Shown piece by piece: positions 1 through 7,324 of a stretch of DNA of 9,676 bases (positions within the stretch are counted from its first letter, which is position 1; the number at the start of each line of letters is the position of its first letter). The stretch is from Prevotellaceae bacterium UBA5903 (lineage in GTDB: Bacteria > Bacteroidota > Bacteroidia > Bacteroidales > Bacteroidaceae). The stretch spans positions 22,649 through 32,324 of the forward strand of contig DJEH01000027.1 in NCBI GenBank assembly GCA_002431845.1, read 5' to 3'. The notes under the pieces were generated by a model, which saw nothing but the letters and a program-made list of their open reading frames with translations, made no database searches and was not told the origin of the DNA. A program made the position numbers and the translations under genes.

Positions 1-3
1 CAA

Positions 4-612
4 TTATATCAGTATCACCGTGACCTCTTTAGCACCATGTGCGCCAAATACCAAGGCTTGCTCAATATCGGCGGTTTTCGATGGGCCCGAGATGAAGCAA
101 GCAAATGGCACATTGCTCTTATTGTCAATGCGGCTATATGCCTCGTGCATATTATTTACCACATCAGCTTTACGCAGTACAATCACCAATGTTTCGGCAA
201 TAAAGTAGATGGCGCGGTAACGCACTTGTTGCTCTATCCAGCAGCAAGCATTTTCTGCTACTCCAAGCTGGCTCTCAATGATTGCTACATCGGTTCCGTT
301 GAGTTGAGCTGGTTCATCTGCTTCATCGGGATTGAACACCTTACCAGGCAATAACTCTGTTCCTGAAAGTGTGGCAACGGTATTGGCTACACGCTGCGCC
401 TTAGGATAAAGACGCGCCACTATAGCCCCAACAGTCTCATCCTCTTTCAGCACTATGGCACGCCCGCCAGCTTGTTCCAAATGATCGGAAAAGGCTGCTA
501 TAGGGTCGGTATAAGTAAGTGCTTCATGCTCAAGTGGTTTGAGGTTGGGGTAATCAAACTTCTCTGTGGTATGACGGCGTATAGAGGATAATATGGTTGT
601 TTTGCTACTCAT
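4..612 (-). CDS. lutC: LutC-type LUD domain protein, lactate utilisation
   Basis: This is the third gene of a lactate-oxidation operon, in the cytoplasm. LutC is required with LutA and LutB for conversion of L-lactate to pyruvate in Bacillus; its exact chemistry is not settled. The product is about 202 residues, usual for the family. The C-terminal part carries the LUD-domain signature: a GPSKTADIE motif near residue 176 followed by ALVFGAHGAKEV close to the end. No cysteine cluster is present, as expected for LutC as opposed to LutB. Two ATG codons are adjacent (613-615 and 610-612) and either may be used; an AGAAGA stretch lies directly upstream as a weak ribosome-binding site. The frame stays open upstream to 792, but that extension overlaps lutB and reads as a basic, low-similarity tail, so I rejected it. 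The gap to lutB is about 34 bases. The stop codon (TAA at 4-6) is inside the window, so the gene is complete. Confidence 0.87.
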   Translation of the reverse strand: MSSKTTILSSIRRHTTEKFDYPNLKPLEHEALTYTDPIAAFSDHLEQAGGRAIVLKEDETVGAIVARLYPKAQRVANTVATLSGTELLPGKVFNPDEADEPAQLNGTDVAIIESQLGVAENACCWIEQQVRYRAIYFIAETLVIVLRKADVVNNMHEAYSRIDNKSNVPFACFISGPSKTADIEQALVFGAHGAKEVTVILI

Positions 613-649
613 CATTCTTCTGAATTTATATTTGTGGGTTCTCTTGGGC

Positions 650-2032
650 TTACCCCTTCTTTTGTTTTTGCTCTTCGTGGAGCATATCCTCAAAGGTTTT
701 TCCTGGGAACTTGGGCATTTCGCGCTCTGCTCCCCATGCGTTAAGGGCATTCTCAATAGCGAAGTGGGGCAGATGGTTAGCAATTGGTGCAAAGCGCAAA
801 GCAGTGTGGTAGAGGCCTACGTGTTCAAAAAGCGCTTTCATGCCTTGCGATATAAGGTGTTTGCCTTTGTTTTCAATGCCAAGTGTTTCTAACTTCTGTC
901 GCCAAAGGTATATTTGGTCGGCAAGATCTACTTTTGCAGGACACACATTTTGACATGAGTAGCAAAGAGAGCAAGCCGACACGTTGTCTTTGTACTTATA
1001 GGGATTGGCCATCATGCCAAGGTTGATACCTATAGGTCCAGGTATGAAGTAGGTATAAGAGTATCCGCCCGACCTACGGTAAACGGGACATGTGTTCATG
1101 CAAGCACCACAGCGCAAGCAGTTGAGCAATCGGCGGTGTTCGGGGTTAGAGAGAATCTCGCTTCGGCCGTTGTCTACAATAATAATGTGCAACTCGCCCC
1201 CTTTGCGCGGACAGCGATAGTGCGAGGTGTAGGTGGTAGAAGGTTGTCCTGTGGCCGAACGTGCCAATAGGCGAGTAAACACGCCAAGTGCTTCGCGATT
1301 GGGCACAATTTTTTCAATGCCAAAAGCGGTTATTTGCAATCGGCCAGTGTTGAGCGATGTGCCCATGTCGGCATTCCCTTCGTTGGTGCATACCACACAC
1401 TCGCCAGTGTCTGCCACGGCAAAGTTAGCTCCCGTCATTGATGCTTCGGCATGCAAGAACTTTTGTCGCAAGTTGCGGCGTGCCACGTGTGTTAGGTAGG
1501 TTTGGTCGTAATTGCCAGGTTCGCACCCCTCCATTTCGCGTGCAAAGAGGTCGCCAATCTCCTCTTTTTTCACAGCTATGGCAGGCATCACAATGTGCAC
1601 GGGTTTGCGATGAAGCATTTGTAAAATACGTTCGCCAAGGTCGCTCTCGAGCACCTCAATACCTTTGCTTTCGAGGTAAGGGTTTAGTTCACATTCTTCT
1701 GAGAGCATTGATTTGCTCTTGATTAAGTGTTTTACATTGTGGCTCTTGAGTATTTGCTCTACGGTTTGGCGATATTCTTCAGCATCCTTGGCCCAATGTA
1801 CAATAGCACCATTGCGTTGGGCATTCTCCTCAAACTGTAAGAGTAGCTCTTCAAGGTGAGAGTTGCTATAAAACTTTAGTTGCGATGCCATTTCGCGAAG
1901 CGTTTCCCATTCAGGTACGTCGTGAGCCATGCGATCGCGCTTTTCGCGCACCATCCACAAGGTTTTGTCGTGCCATGCGGTTTGCTTCTGGTCTTTCAAA
2001 AAAACTTTTGCTAATTTTGCGTGCTTAGACAT
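650..2032 (-). CDS. lutB: LutB-type iron-sulfur LUD protein, lactate utilisation
   Basis: This is the iron-sulfur subunit of the LutABC lactate-oxidation system, 460 residues and full length for the family (E. coli relative: YkgF). Residues from about 60 to 290 form the LUD domain, including a GANFAVADTGECVVCTNEGN stretch near 201-220. The C-terminal third has a double 4Fe-4S ferredoxin module: Cys305, 308, 311, 315 followed by Pro, then Cys354, 357, 360, 364 followed by Pro. All eight ligands are intact, so two clusters are expected, probably carrying electrons from lactate towards the respiratory chain (family knowledge, electron acceptor inferred). The ATG at 2030-2032 lies inside the end of lutA, overlapping it by 8 bases, with AGGAA immediately before the start; this suggests translational coupling. 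The LUD-plus-ferredoxin order distinguishes it from LutC and from LldD-type flavin dehydrogenases. Confidence 0.92.
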   Translation of the reverse strand: MSKHAKLAKVFLKDQKQTAWHDKTLWMVREKRDRMAHDVPEWETLREMASQLKFYSNSHLEELLLQFEENAQRNGAIVHWAKDAEEYRQTVEQILKSHNVKHLIKSKSMLSEECELNPYLESKGIEVLESDLGERILQMLHRKPVHIVMPAIAVKKEEIGDLFAREMEGCEPGNYDQTYLTHVARRNLRQKFLHAEASMTGANFAVADTGECVVCTNEGNADMGTSLNTGRLQITAFGIEKIVPNREALGVFTRLLARSATGQPSTTYTSHYRCPRKGGELHIIIVDNGRSEILSNPEHRRLLNCLRCGACMNTCPVYRRSGGYSYTYFIPGPIGINLGMMANPYKYKDNVSACSLCYSCQNVCPAKVDLADQIYLWRQKLETLGIENKGKHLISQGMKALFEHVGLYHTALRFAPIANHLPHFAIENALNAWGAEREMPKFPGKTFEDMLHEEQKQKKG

Positions 2033-2756
2033 TTCCTGATAGAATTTGTGCTATATGAAGTGTTTTGATATTGAGTTTTTCGCGAGCGATAATGCCATTT
2101 TGGTGCATTAAGCACGAGCAGTCGGCACCTACAATATATTCGGCACCAGTGGCTATATGGCGCATCACCTTGTCGCGTCCCATTTGGCCTGAAACGGCAT
2201 GTTCTTCTACTGCAAACATACCGCCAAAGCCGCAACATTCGTCGCGTCGTTCGGGCTCTACTATTTCTATATCCTTAACAAGCGAAAGCAAATTGCGTAA
2301 CTTATTGTAGTAAGGCACATTGCGCTCGCTTGGCGATGATAGTCCCAACAAGCGCACACCATGGCAACTATTTTGAATGCTCACCTTGTGCGGGAAACTT
2401 ACCGACAAGGATGTGGGTTTAATAATGTCATGAATAAACTCGCAAATTTCGTAAATGTGCTTTGACGACTCGCATTTGTGTGGCACTAAATGCTGATAAT
2501 GGTCGCGTACAAACGAAACGCACGAGGCCGATGGGCCTACCACATAGTCATAGCCTGCAAAAACATCTTCGAAATGCTCGGCTAAGTTTTTAGCTTCATC
2601 TTCGAAGCCAGCATTGCCCATTGGCTGTCCACAGCAGGTTTGCCTTTTGGGATATACAACATCTACGCCCAACTGCTGCAACAAGTGGAGCGATGCCATA
2701 CCCACCTCTGGAAATACTGCATTGACGTAGCAAGGAATAAATAATGCAACTTGCAT
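2025..2756 (-). CDS. lutA: LutA-type cysteine-rich protein, lactate utilisation
   Basis: This is the first gene of the lut operon, encoding a cytoplasmic cysteine-rich protein of 243 residues, typical for LutA (E. coli relative: YkgE). It has two CCG domains, the module also found in heterodisulfide reductase HdrB and in GlcF. The first domain shows Cys9, Cys41-Cys42-Gly and Cys79; the second shows Cys131, Cys174-Cys175-Gly and Cys213/Cys215. In HdrB-like proteins such repeats bind unusual iron-sulfur clusters; assigning a cluster here is inference. The ATG at 2754-2756 is the only sensible start, since the protein begins directly with the family pattern (MQVALFIPCYVNAVFPEVG). The upstream leader is A/T-rich with no clear Shine-Dalgarno sequence. 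The stop codon lies inside the start of lutB. A candidate promoter and operator are upstream. No lactate permease or dedicated regulator gene is visible in the window. Confidence 0.92.
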   Translation of the reverse strand: MQVALFIPCYVNAVFPEVGMASLHLLQQLGVDVVYPKRQTCCGQPMGNAGFEDEAKNLAEHFEDVFAGYDYVVGPSASCVSFVRDHYQHLVPHKCESSKHIYEICEFIHDIIKPTSLSVSFPHKVSIQNSCHGVRLLGLSSPSERNVPYYNKLRNLLSLVKDIEIVEPERRDECCGFGGMFAVEEHAVSGQMGRDKVMRHIATGAEYIVGADCSCLMHQNGIIAREKLNIKTLHIAQILSGNV

Positions 2757-2829
2757 GTTGATTTCTAAAAAAATATGTGTGTTAAGTGCTAAGTAGTTCT
2801 ATATTGCTTGTCTTTTAAGCAAGCTGTTT

Positions 2830-2846
2830 TCCAATTGTTTATTGGA
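2830..2846. repeat. 17-bp inverted repeat, candidate lut operator
   Basis: TCCAAT at 2830-2835 and ATTGGA at 2841-2846 are perfect inverted arms around a 5-base centre (TGTTT). The repeat sits where transcription of lutABC would begin if the -7 element at 2850-2857 is used. Its size and placement fit a dimeric repressor site, but I recognise no specific regulator motif. A second small inverted repeat (TTGCTT 2804-2809, AAGCAA 2817-2822) lies nearer the gene and would form a weak hairpin in the leader. Confidence 0.35.
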
Positions 2847-2849
2847 CTA

Positions 2850-2857
2850 CAAAATTA
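2850..2857 (-). promoter_or_regulatory. Candidate -7 element of the lutABC promoter
   Basis: Read on the minus strand this is TAATTTTG, a full match to the Bacteroidetes -7 consensus TAnnTTTG. It would place the start of transcription near 2843-2846 and give a leader of roughly 90 bases before lutA. No TTTG-like -33 element is seen at the right distance upstream, so the call rests on the -7 match and its position. Confidence 0.38.
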
Positions 2858-2986
2858 CTTAAATGTTTGGTTTAATTATTCTTTCATAAGATGTTTTTTG
2901 GGGCTATCGTTGCTTCGAAAAGTTCTAAAGAAATATAAAGTGGATATTTTAGCCATACCAATTTACTATATTTTGTATGCACACAC

Positions 2987-3017
2987 TTGCTTATGCCAAG
3001 TATTTTGATGAATTTTG
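2987..3017 (+). promoter_or_regulatory. Candidate priA promoter
   Basis: TTG at 2987-2989, 20 bases of spacing, then GAATTTTG at 3010-3017. This is seven of eight positions for TAnnTTTG counting the free ones, with the spacing expected for a Bacteroidetes -33/-7 pair. It predicts a leader of about 35 bases before the priA ATG. The first base of the -7 element mismatches, and the region is so AT-rich that chance matches are likely. Confidence 0.3.
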
Positions 3018-3057
3018 TATAAACGCTACATTTTACAATAGATAATAAAAACACTCT

Positions 3058-5610
3058 ATGTCACTCCCTTCGCCCAACACACCTCAAACCACAGAATTGT
3101 CGCTTGATAAAGTTCCACTCTACGTGTCGGTATTGCTACCACTTGCTGTGCAAGGACTGTTTACCTACCAATTACCAACAGCGTTTGTTGATAGGGTAGA
3201 GGTGGGTATGCGTGTGGTAGTACAGTTTGGTGCCAAACGCTATTACACGGGTTTAGTGATGGGCGTATTGAGCGAATTGCCGGCAGATATCCAATGCTCC
3301 AAACTCAAGCCGGTGGTGGATGTGGTGGATAAAAAGCCACTTTTATTACCTACCCAATTGCATTTGTGGCAGTGGATGGCTCGCTACTATATGTGCACCG
3401 AGGGTGAGGTGATGAAGGCTGCATTGCCTTCAGGGCTAAAGATAGAAAGCGAAACCATAGTGCTGCGAAATGCAGAGTTCTTGCCCCAAGATGAGCAGTT
3501 TAACGATACAGAACAGCAAATATTTTCGTTGCTTGACGATGAAAAAGGGCACACCATCATGGCCCTTGAAAAAGCCATGGGACGTAGCAACTTGCTGCGT
3601 CACGTGCGCAAGCTTATAGAGTGTGGCGCACTGATTGTAAAAGAGAGCATCAACCAAACTTTTAAGCCCAAAACGAGTGTCTATGTAAGGCTCAATGAGC
3701 AGCTTTTTAATGAAGAAAAACTCAACCAAACCTTTGCTGAACTGAAACGTGCCAAGCAGCAAGAAGCCTTATTGTTGCGTTATTTACAGCTATCTAACAC
3801 TGCCACTGCCCTAACGTTGAACAATCCGCAAATGGTTCAGCCAGTGAGCCGTGTGCAACTATGCAACGAACTCTCTAATGCCGCAGCTGCGCTTACTGCC
3901 TTATGCAAGCGTGGCGTGCTCGAAACATACAAGCGCGAAGAGAGTCGCTTAAATCAAATATCTGAGGCGGATGCAGCATGTCTAAACAAACTTGGTAAGC
4001 CGCTCAACAGTGAGCAGCAACAGGCATTCGAGGCCATTTGTCACACTTTTACTCAAAAGGAGGTTTGTTTGCTACATGGTGTAACCTCGAGTGGAAAAAC
4101 AGAAGTGTATATACAACTTATCCAAAAAATGCTGAAGGAGGGTAAGCAGGTGCTTTATCTTGTGCCCGAAATAGCTCTTACCACTCAACTCACCACGCGC
4201 TTACGTCGTGTGTTTGGTAGTATGATGGGAGTTTACCACTCTAAGTTTCCCGATGCCCAAAGAGTTGAATTGTGGCAACGACAACTATCCGATACGCCCT
4301 ATCCGCTCATTTTGGGGGTGCGTTCGTCGGTATTCTTGCCTTTTAAGCATTTGGGACTTGTTATTATCGACGAGGAACACGAAACAAGCTACAAGCAGCA
4401 AGACCCTGCGCCACGTTACCATGCACGCGACACCGCCATCGTATTGGCCCACCAGCAAGGAGCGCACGTACTATTGGGCACTGCCACCCCTTCGCTTGAG
4501 AGCTATCGCAATGCTCTGCAACAAAAATACGGATTGGTGGAGATGATGCATCGCTATGGCGACGTGTTGCTACCCAAGATTGTGGTGGAAGATATAAAGG
4601 AGTTGAAGCGAAAAAAGTTAATGAAAACGCCTTTCTCGCCTCGCCTTACCGACGAGGTGCACAAGGCTTTAAATGCAGGCGAACAAGCCATTTTGTTTCA
4701 AAACCGTCGTGGCTATTCGCCCATATTAGAGTGTAGAACGTGTGGTTGGACACCGCGGTGCACACGCTGCGATGTGAGCCTAACGTTTCATCAACGGCTT
4801 GGCAAACTTGTATGCCATTATTGTGGGGCTCAATATAACATACCGCAGCAATGTCCCAACTGCGGCGATACCGAACTGCGCGACCGCGGATATGGCACAG
4901 AGAAGATTGAGGCTGCAGCGCAAAGCATCTTCCCCGAGGCACACACGGAGCGTATGGACCTTGACACCACTCGTTCGCGCACGGCTTATGAGCGTATTAT
5001 TAGTCGTTTTGCCAAGGGCGAAACAAATTTGCTTATTGGCACACAAATGGTTACTAAGGGCCTCGACTTTGACCATGTAAGGGTTGTAGGCATACTCAAT
5101 GCCGACCAAATGCTCAGTATAGCCGACTTTAGAGCCTACGAGCGGGCATATCAGATGATGAGCCAGGTGGCAGGCAGAGCAGGCAGAAGGGGCAAGCAAG
5201 GACTGGTAGTACTGCAAACTCGTCAGCCAGACAATCCTATCATATCGCAAGTGGTAAACGCAGATTATCGGGCCATGTACAACACGCAGATAGCTGAGCG
5301 CGAAGCATTCAATTATCCCCCTATCTGCAAACTGATAACAGTGTATATCAAGCATCGCAACAACGATGTGGTAGAGCATGCTGCCTTGCACTATGCAGCT
5401 TTGTTACGTCCGCAGTTTGGCGATAATATATTGGGTCCCGACACACCTTTAGTAAGCCGTGTGCAACTGCAATACATTCGTAAAATTATGCTGAAAGTGC
5501 CTTCAAGGTTCACCGTTATGCAAGTAAGAAGCATGTTGCTGCAAGCTCGCAGCATGGTACAGACTTATGCTGTGTATAAAGGCGTAACCATTTATTTCGA
5601 TGTGGATTGA
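3058..5610 (+). CDS. priA: PriA, primosomal protein N' (replication restart helicase)
   Basis: PriA recognises stalled forks and D-loops and reloads the replicative helicase; it is a superfamily 2, 3'-to-5' DNA helicase. The 850-residue product has the N-terminal fork-binding region (about 20-125), a winged-helix-like segment and linker, and then the helicase core. Visible motifs are Walker A GVTSSGKTE (341-349), DEEH (438-441), GTATPS (474-479), QNRRGY (548-553), GTQMVTKGLDF (661-671) and QVAGRAGRRG (703-712). Between the helicase lobes lie eight zinc-binding cysteines in four pairs: 559/562, 568/571, 586/589 and 599/602. The start at 3058 precedes the conserved LPLAVQGLFTYQLP region by about 27 residues; the first residues are polar and unlikely to be conserved, and the next Met (51) would cut into the domain. 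The gene ends in TGA just before a shared terminator. It stands alone, divergent from lutABC. Confidence 0.97.
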   Translation: MSLPSPNTPQTTELSLDKVPLYVSVLLPLAVQGLFTYQLPTAFVDRVEVGMRVVVQFGAKRYYTGLVMGVLSELPADIQCSKLKPVVDVVDKKPLLLPTQLHLWQWMARYYMCTEGEVMKAALPSGLKIESETIVLRNAEFLPQDEQFNDTEQQIFSLLDDEKGHTIMALEKAMGRSNLLRHVRKLIECGALIVKESINQTFKPKTSVYVRLNEQLFNEEKLNQTFAELKRAKQQEALLLRYLQLSNTATALTLNNPQMVQPVSRVQLCNELSNAAAALTALCKRGVLETYKREESRLNQISEADAACLNKLGKPLNSEQQQAFEAICHTFTQKEVCLLHGVTSSGKTEVYIQLIQKMLKEGKQVLYLVPEIALTTQLTTRLRRVFGSMMGVYHSKFPDAQRVELWQRQLSDTPYPLILGVRSSVFLPFKHLGLVIIDEEHETSYKQQDPAPRYHARDTAIVLAHQQGAHVLLGTATPSLESYRNALQQKYGLVEMMHRYGDVLLPKIVVEDIKELKRKKLMKTPFSPRLTDEVHKALNAGEQAILFQNRRGYSPILECRTCGWTPRCTRCDVSLTFHQRLGKLVCHYCGAQYNIPQQCPNCGDTELRDRGYGTEKIEAAAQSIFPEAHTERMDLDTTRSRTAYERIISRFAKGETNLLIGTQMVTKGLDFDHVRVVGILNADQMLSIADFRAYERAYQMMSQVAGRAGRRGKQGLVVLQTRQPDNPIISQVVNADYRAMYNTQIAEREAFNYPPICKLITVYIKHRNNDVVEHAALHYAALLRPQFGDNILGPDTPLVSRVQLQYIRKIMLKVPSRFTVMQVRSMLLQARSMVQTYAVYKGVTIYFDVD

Positions 5611-5647
5611 GCTGACCGAACGATTTGAATGCTTAATAGAACAAATA

Positions 5648-5693
5648 AAAAAAAGGAAATGTGTGGGCCAATGTCCACACATTTCCTTTTTTT
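5648..5693. terminator. Bidirectional intrinsic terminator, priA / sulfatase gene
   Basis: A near-perfect palindrome: GGAAATGTGTGG (5655-5666) pairs with CCACACATTTCC (5675-5686) around an 8-base loop. It is flanked by an A run (5648-5654) on the left and a T run (5687-5693) on the right, which extend the stem to 19 pairs. Read from either strand it is a GC-containing stem followed by a U tract, so it can stop both converging transcripts. The right edge contains two bases of the sulfatase stop codon. Confidence 0.92.
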
Positions 5694-7206
5694 ATTTACC
5701 CCCTCTCACTTTGCCTAAAAGCTTTTGCAGATGCTTAAGCTCCTTGGGGCGTTTGGCCGAAATATCAGTTTGTTCGTATGCCGATTTCGAAAGGTCGAAT
5801 AGCTGAGGCGTGGCCCGATAGCCAGTTTCTATTTTTGGTCCCCAGGTTATCATAGGTCCACCGTTTGAGGGCGATATATATTTGTAATGTTGCGTACGAA
5901 GCGTCAGACTGCGGTTGGCAGCCATGCTCACAGCGTAGTCGCGCGGGCATTCATCGCGTCCCAACCATGTAGAAAGGTGGTCTTGGCTGTCGGGTATATC
6001 GCCCACTTGAGGCTTTGTTCCTACCAATGCCGAGAGCGAGGCTGAAGCATCTATCAGCGAGCAAAGGGCGGTATTAACCTCGCCAGCAACTGCTCCATCG
6101 GGCCAGTAAACAATAAATGGCACTGCCGAACCAGCTTCGAAAGCACTATATTTACCACCGCGAAAAGGACCTCCTGGCTTGTGGTCGCCACAGAGTTCTA
6201 TGGCTTGGTCTTGGTATCCATCGTCAAGCACGGGGCCATTATCGCTTGTTATAATAATGAGCGTGTTTTTGTCTATATTACGCTCGCGCAAAGCTTTACA
6301 TAGCTGACTAACGGTCCAATCAAACTGCATGATAGCTTCGCCGCGCAATCCCATTGGGCTCTTGCCTCTAAAGCGTTCGTTCGGCATGCGTGGCACGTGT
6401 ACATCGTTGGTGCATAGGTACATAAAGAACGGAGCGGCACGGTGAGAGTCTATAAATCCTATGGCATGGCTCACTATGCTATCGGCAATATCCTCGTCGC
6501 GCCATAGAGCTTTGCCACCTCCTTTCATAAAACCTATGCGAGAAATGCCATTGACAATACTCATGTCATGTCCGTGGCTGGGCTTGAGTTTAGTAAGTAG
6601 TTCGGGGTTGCTTTTTCCGGTAGGTTCTCCAGCAAAGTTTTGTCGGTAGCTCACGCTAATAGGGGCAGAGGCATCAAAATTAGCCACACGCCCGTTCTCA
6701 ATATACACGCATGGAACGCGGTCGGCAGTGGCTGCCATTATGTAGTGATAGTCAAATCCCAAGTTGCGTGGAGTCTCGTCGAGTTCGCCATTCCAGTCTT
6801 GTTGTGCTGTGTGGCTCCCCAATCCTAAATGCCATTTGCCTATAGCTGCTGTGGCATAACCAGCGCGGTGCATAAGGTCGGCAATAGTGGTTTGTTGGGG
6901 TTTTATAATCATGCCAGCATTGCCTGCCGCCACGTCGGTTCCTGTTCGGCGAAAAGGATATTCGCCCGTCAAGAGCGAATAGCGCGAAGGCGTAGATGTA
7001 GAAGCGCAAGCATGCATATTGGTAAAGCGAACACCGTTGCGAGCCAAACTATCAACCGTAGGGGTGCTCACCCTGTGGGCACCATAACATGAAAGGTCGC
7101 CATATCCCAAGTCATCGGCAACTAATAATATGATATTGGGCTTTTGCTGCTGTGCTATTGAGCATAAAGGCAGTAATGCCAAGAGCGACATGAGACTTCT
7201 TTGCAT
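5692..7206 (-). CDS. Exported arylsulfatase-type sulfatase, S-type
   Basis: A 504-residue hydrolase of the formylglycine-dependent (type I) sulfatase family, which removes sulfate esters from aryl compounds or glycans. Residues 1-18 are a signal peptide (MQRSLMSLLALLPLCSIA, then QQQ), implying export to the periplasm. Metal-binding Asp31-Asp32 appear in VADDLGYGD. The activation motif is STPSRYSLLTG (71-81), with Ser71 at the position oxidised to formylglycine; Ser rather than Cys means an anaerobic-type radical SAM maturase (anSME) should activate it, and none is in this window. Other family residues are Lys124 and His126 (GKWHLG), His270, Asp322-Asn323 (TSDNGP) and Lys352. The substrate cannot be read from the sequence; host or plant sulfated glycans are plausible for this group. 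No SusC/SusD pair or glycoside hydrolase adjoins it, so it is not in an obvious polysaccharide locus here. It converges on priA and diverges from pyrE. Confidence 0.93.
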   Translation of the reverse strand: MQRSLMSLLALLPLCSIAQQQKPNIILLVADDLGYGDLSCYGAHRVSTPTVDSLARNGVRFTNMHACASTSTPSRYSLLTGEYPFRRTGTDVAAGNAGMIIKPQQTTIADLMHRAGYATAAIGKWHLGLGSHTAQQDWNGELDETPRNLGFDYHYIMAATADRVPCVYIENGRVANFDASAPISVSYRQNFAGEPTGKSNPELLTKLKPSHGHDMSIVNGISRIGFMKGGGKALWRDEDIADSIVSHAIGFIDSHRAAPFFMYLCTNDVHVPRMPNERFRGKSPMGLRGEAIMQFDWTVSQLCKALRERNIDKNTLIIITSDNGPVLDDGYQDQAIELCGDHKPGGPFRGGKYSAFEAGSAVPFIVYWPDGAVAGEVNTALCSLIDASASLSALVGTKPQVGDIPDSQDHLSTWLGRDECPRDYAVSMAANRSLTLRTQHYKYISPSNGGPMITWGPKIETGYRATPQLFDLSKSAYEQTDISAKRPKELKHLQKLLGKVRGGK

Positions 7207-7238
7207 CGTTTTTGTATTTTATTAAAATTTGTTTTGAG

Positions 7239-7246
7239 CAAATGTA
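7239..7246 (-). promoter_or_regulatory. Candidate -7 element of the sulfatase promoter
   Basis: Read on the minus strand it is TACATTTG, a full match to TAnnTTTG. It lies about 32 bases upstream of the sulfatase ATG, so the leader would be roughly 25 bases. No clear -33 TTTG is present at the usual 19-21 base spacing. Confidence 0.5.
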
Positions 7247-7288
7247 CAAATAAACTCAAAAGTAATGGTAAGGCTCAATAAGAAATTG

Positions 7289-7296
7289 TACTTTTG
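7289..7296 (+). promoter_or_regulatory. Candidate -7 element of the pyrE promoter
   Basis: TACTTTTG is a full match to the Bacteroidetes -7 consensus TAnnTTTG. It predicts transcription beginning near 7302 and a leader of about 20-25 bases before the pyrE ATG at 7325. An upstream in-frame ATG at 7265 would lie before this transcription start, which supports the shorter pyrE. The -33 position (around 7266-7269) is not a clear match. Confidence 0.55.
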
Positions 7297-7324
7297 TAGA
7301 GATAAATTACTTAATACAGAAAGC

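Noticed and set aside
613..792. Upstream in-frame extension of lutC to an ATG at 792
   Set aside because: It would overlap the end of lutB by over 140 bases and adds a basic stretch unlike LUD proteins. The tandem ATG at 610-615 matches the usual family length.
2808..3008. A 66-codon open frame in the lut/priA intergenic region
   Set aside because: It starts at TTG, lies in AT-rich DNA holding promoter-like elements, has no ribosome-binding site, and its composition looks like translated non-coding sequence.
4780..5391. A 203-codon open frame antisense to priA
   Set aside because: It lies entirely inside a well-supported helicase domain on the other strand and resembles no protein I know. 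It is best explained by codon bias of priA.
5600..5806. A 68-codon plus-strand frame overlapping the priA end
   Set aside because: It runs through the terminator hairpin and into the antisense of the sulfatase gene.
7265..7324. Twenty-residue N-terminal extension of PyrE from the ATG at 7265
   Set aside because: The -7 element at 7289-7296 lies inside it, so this ATG would not be transcribed from that promoter. The family start matches 7325.
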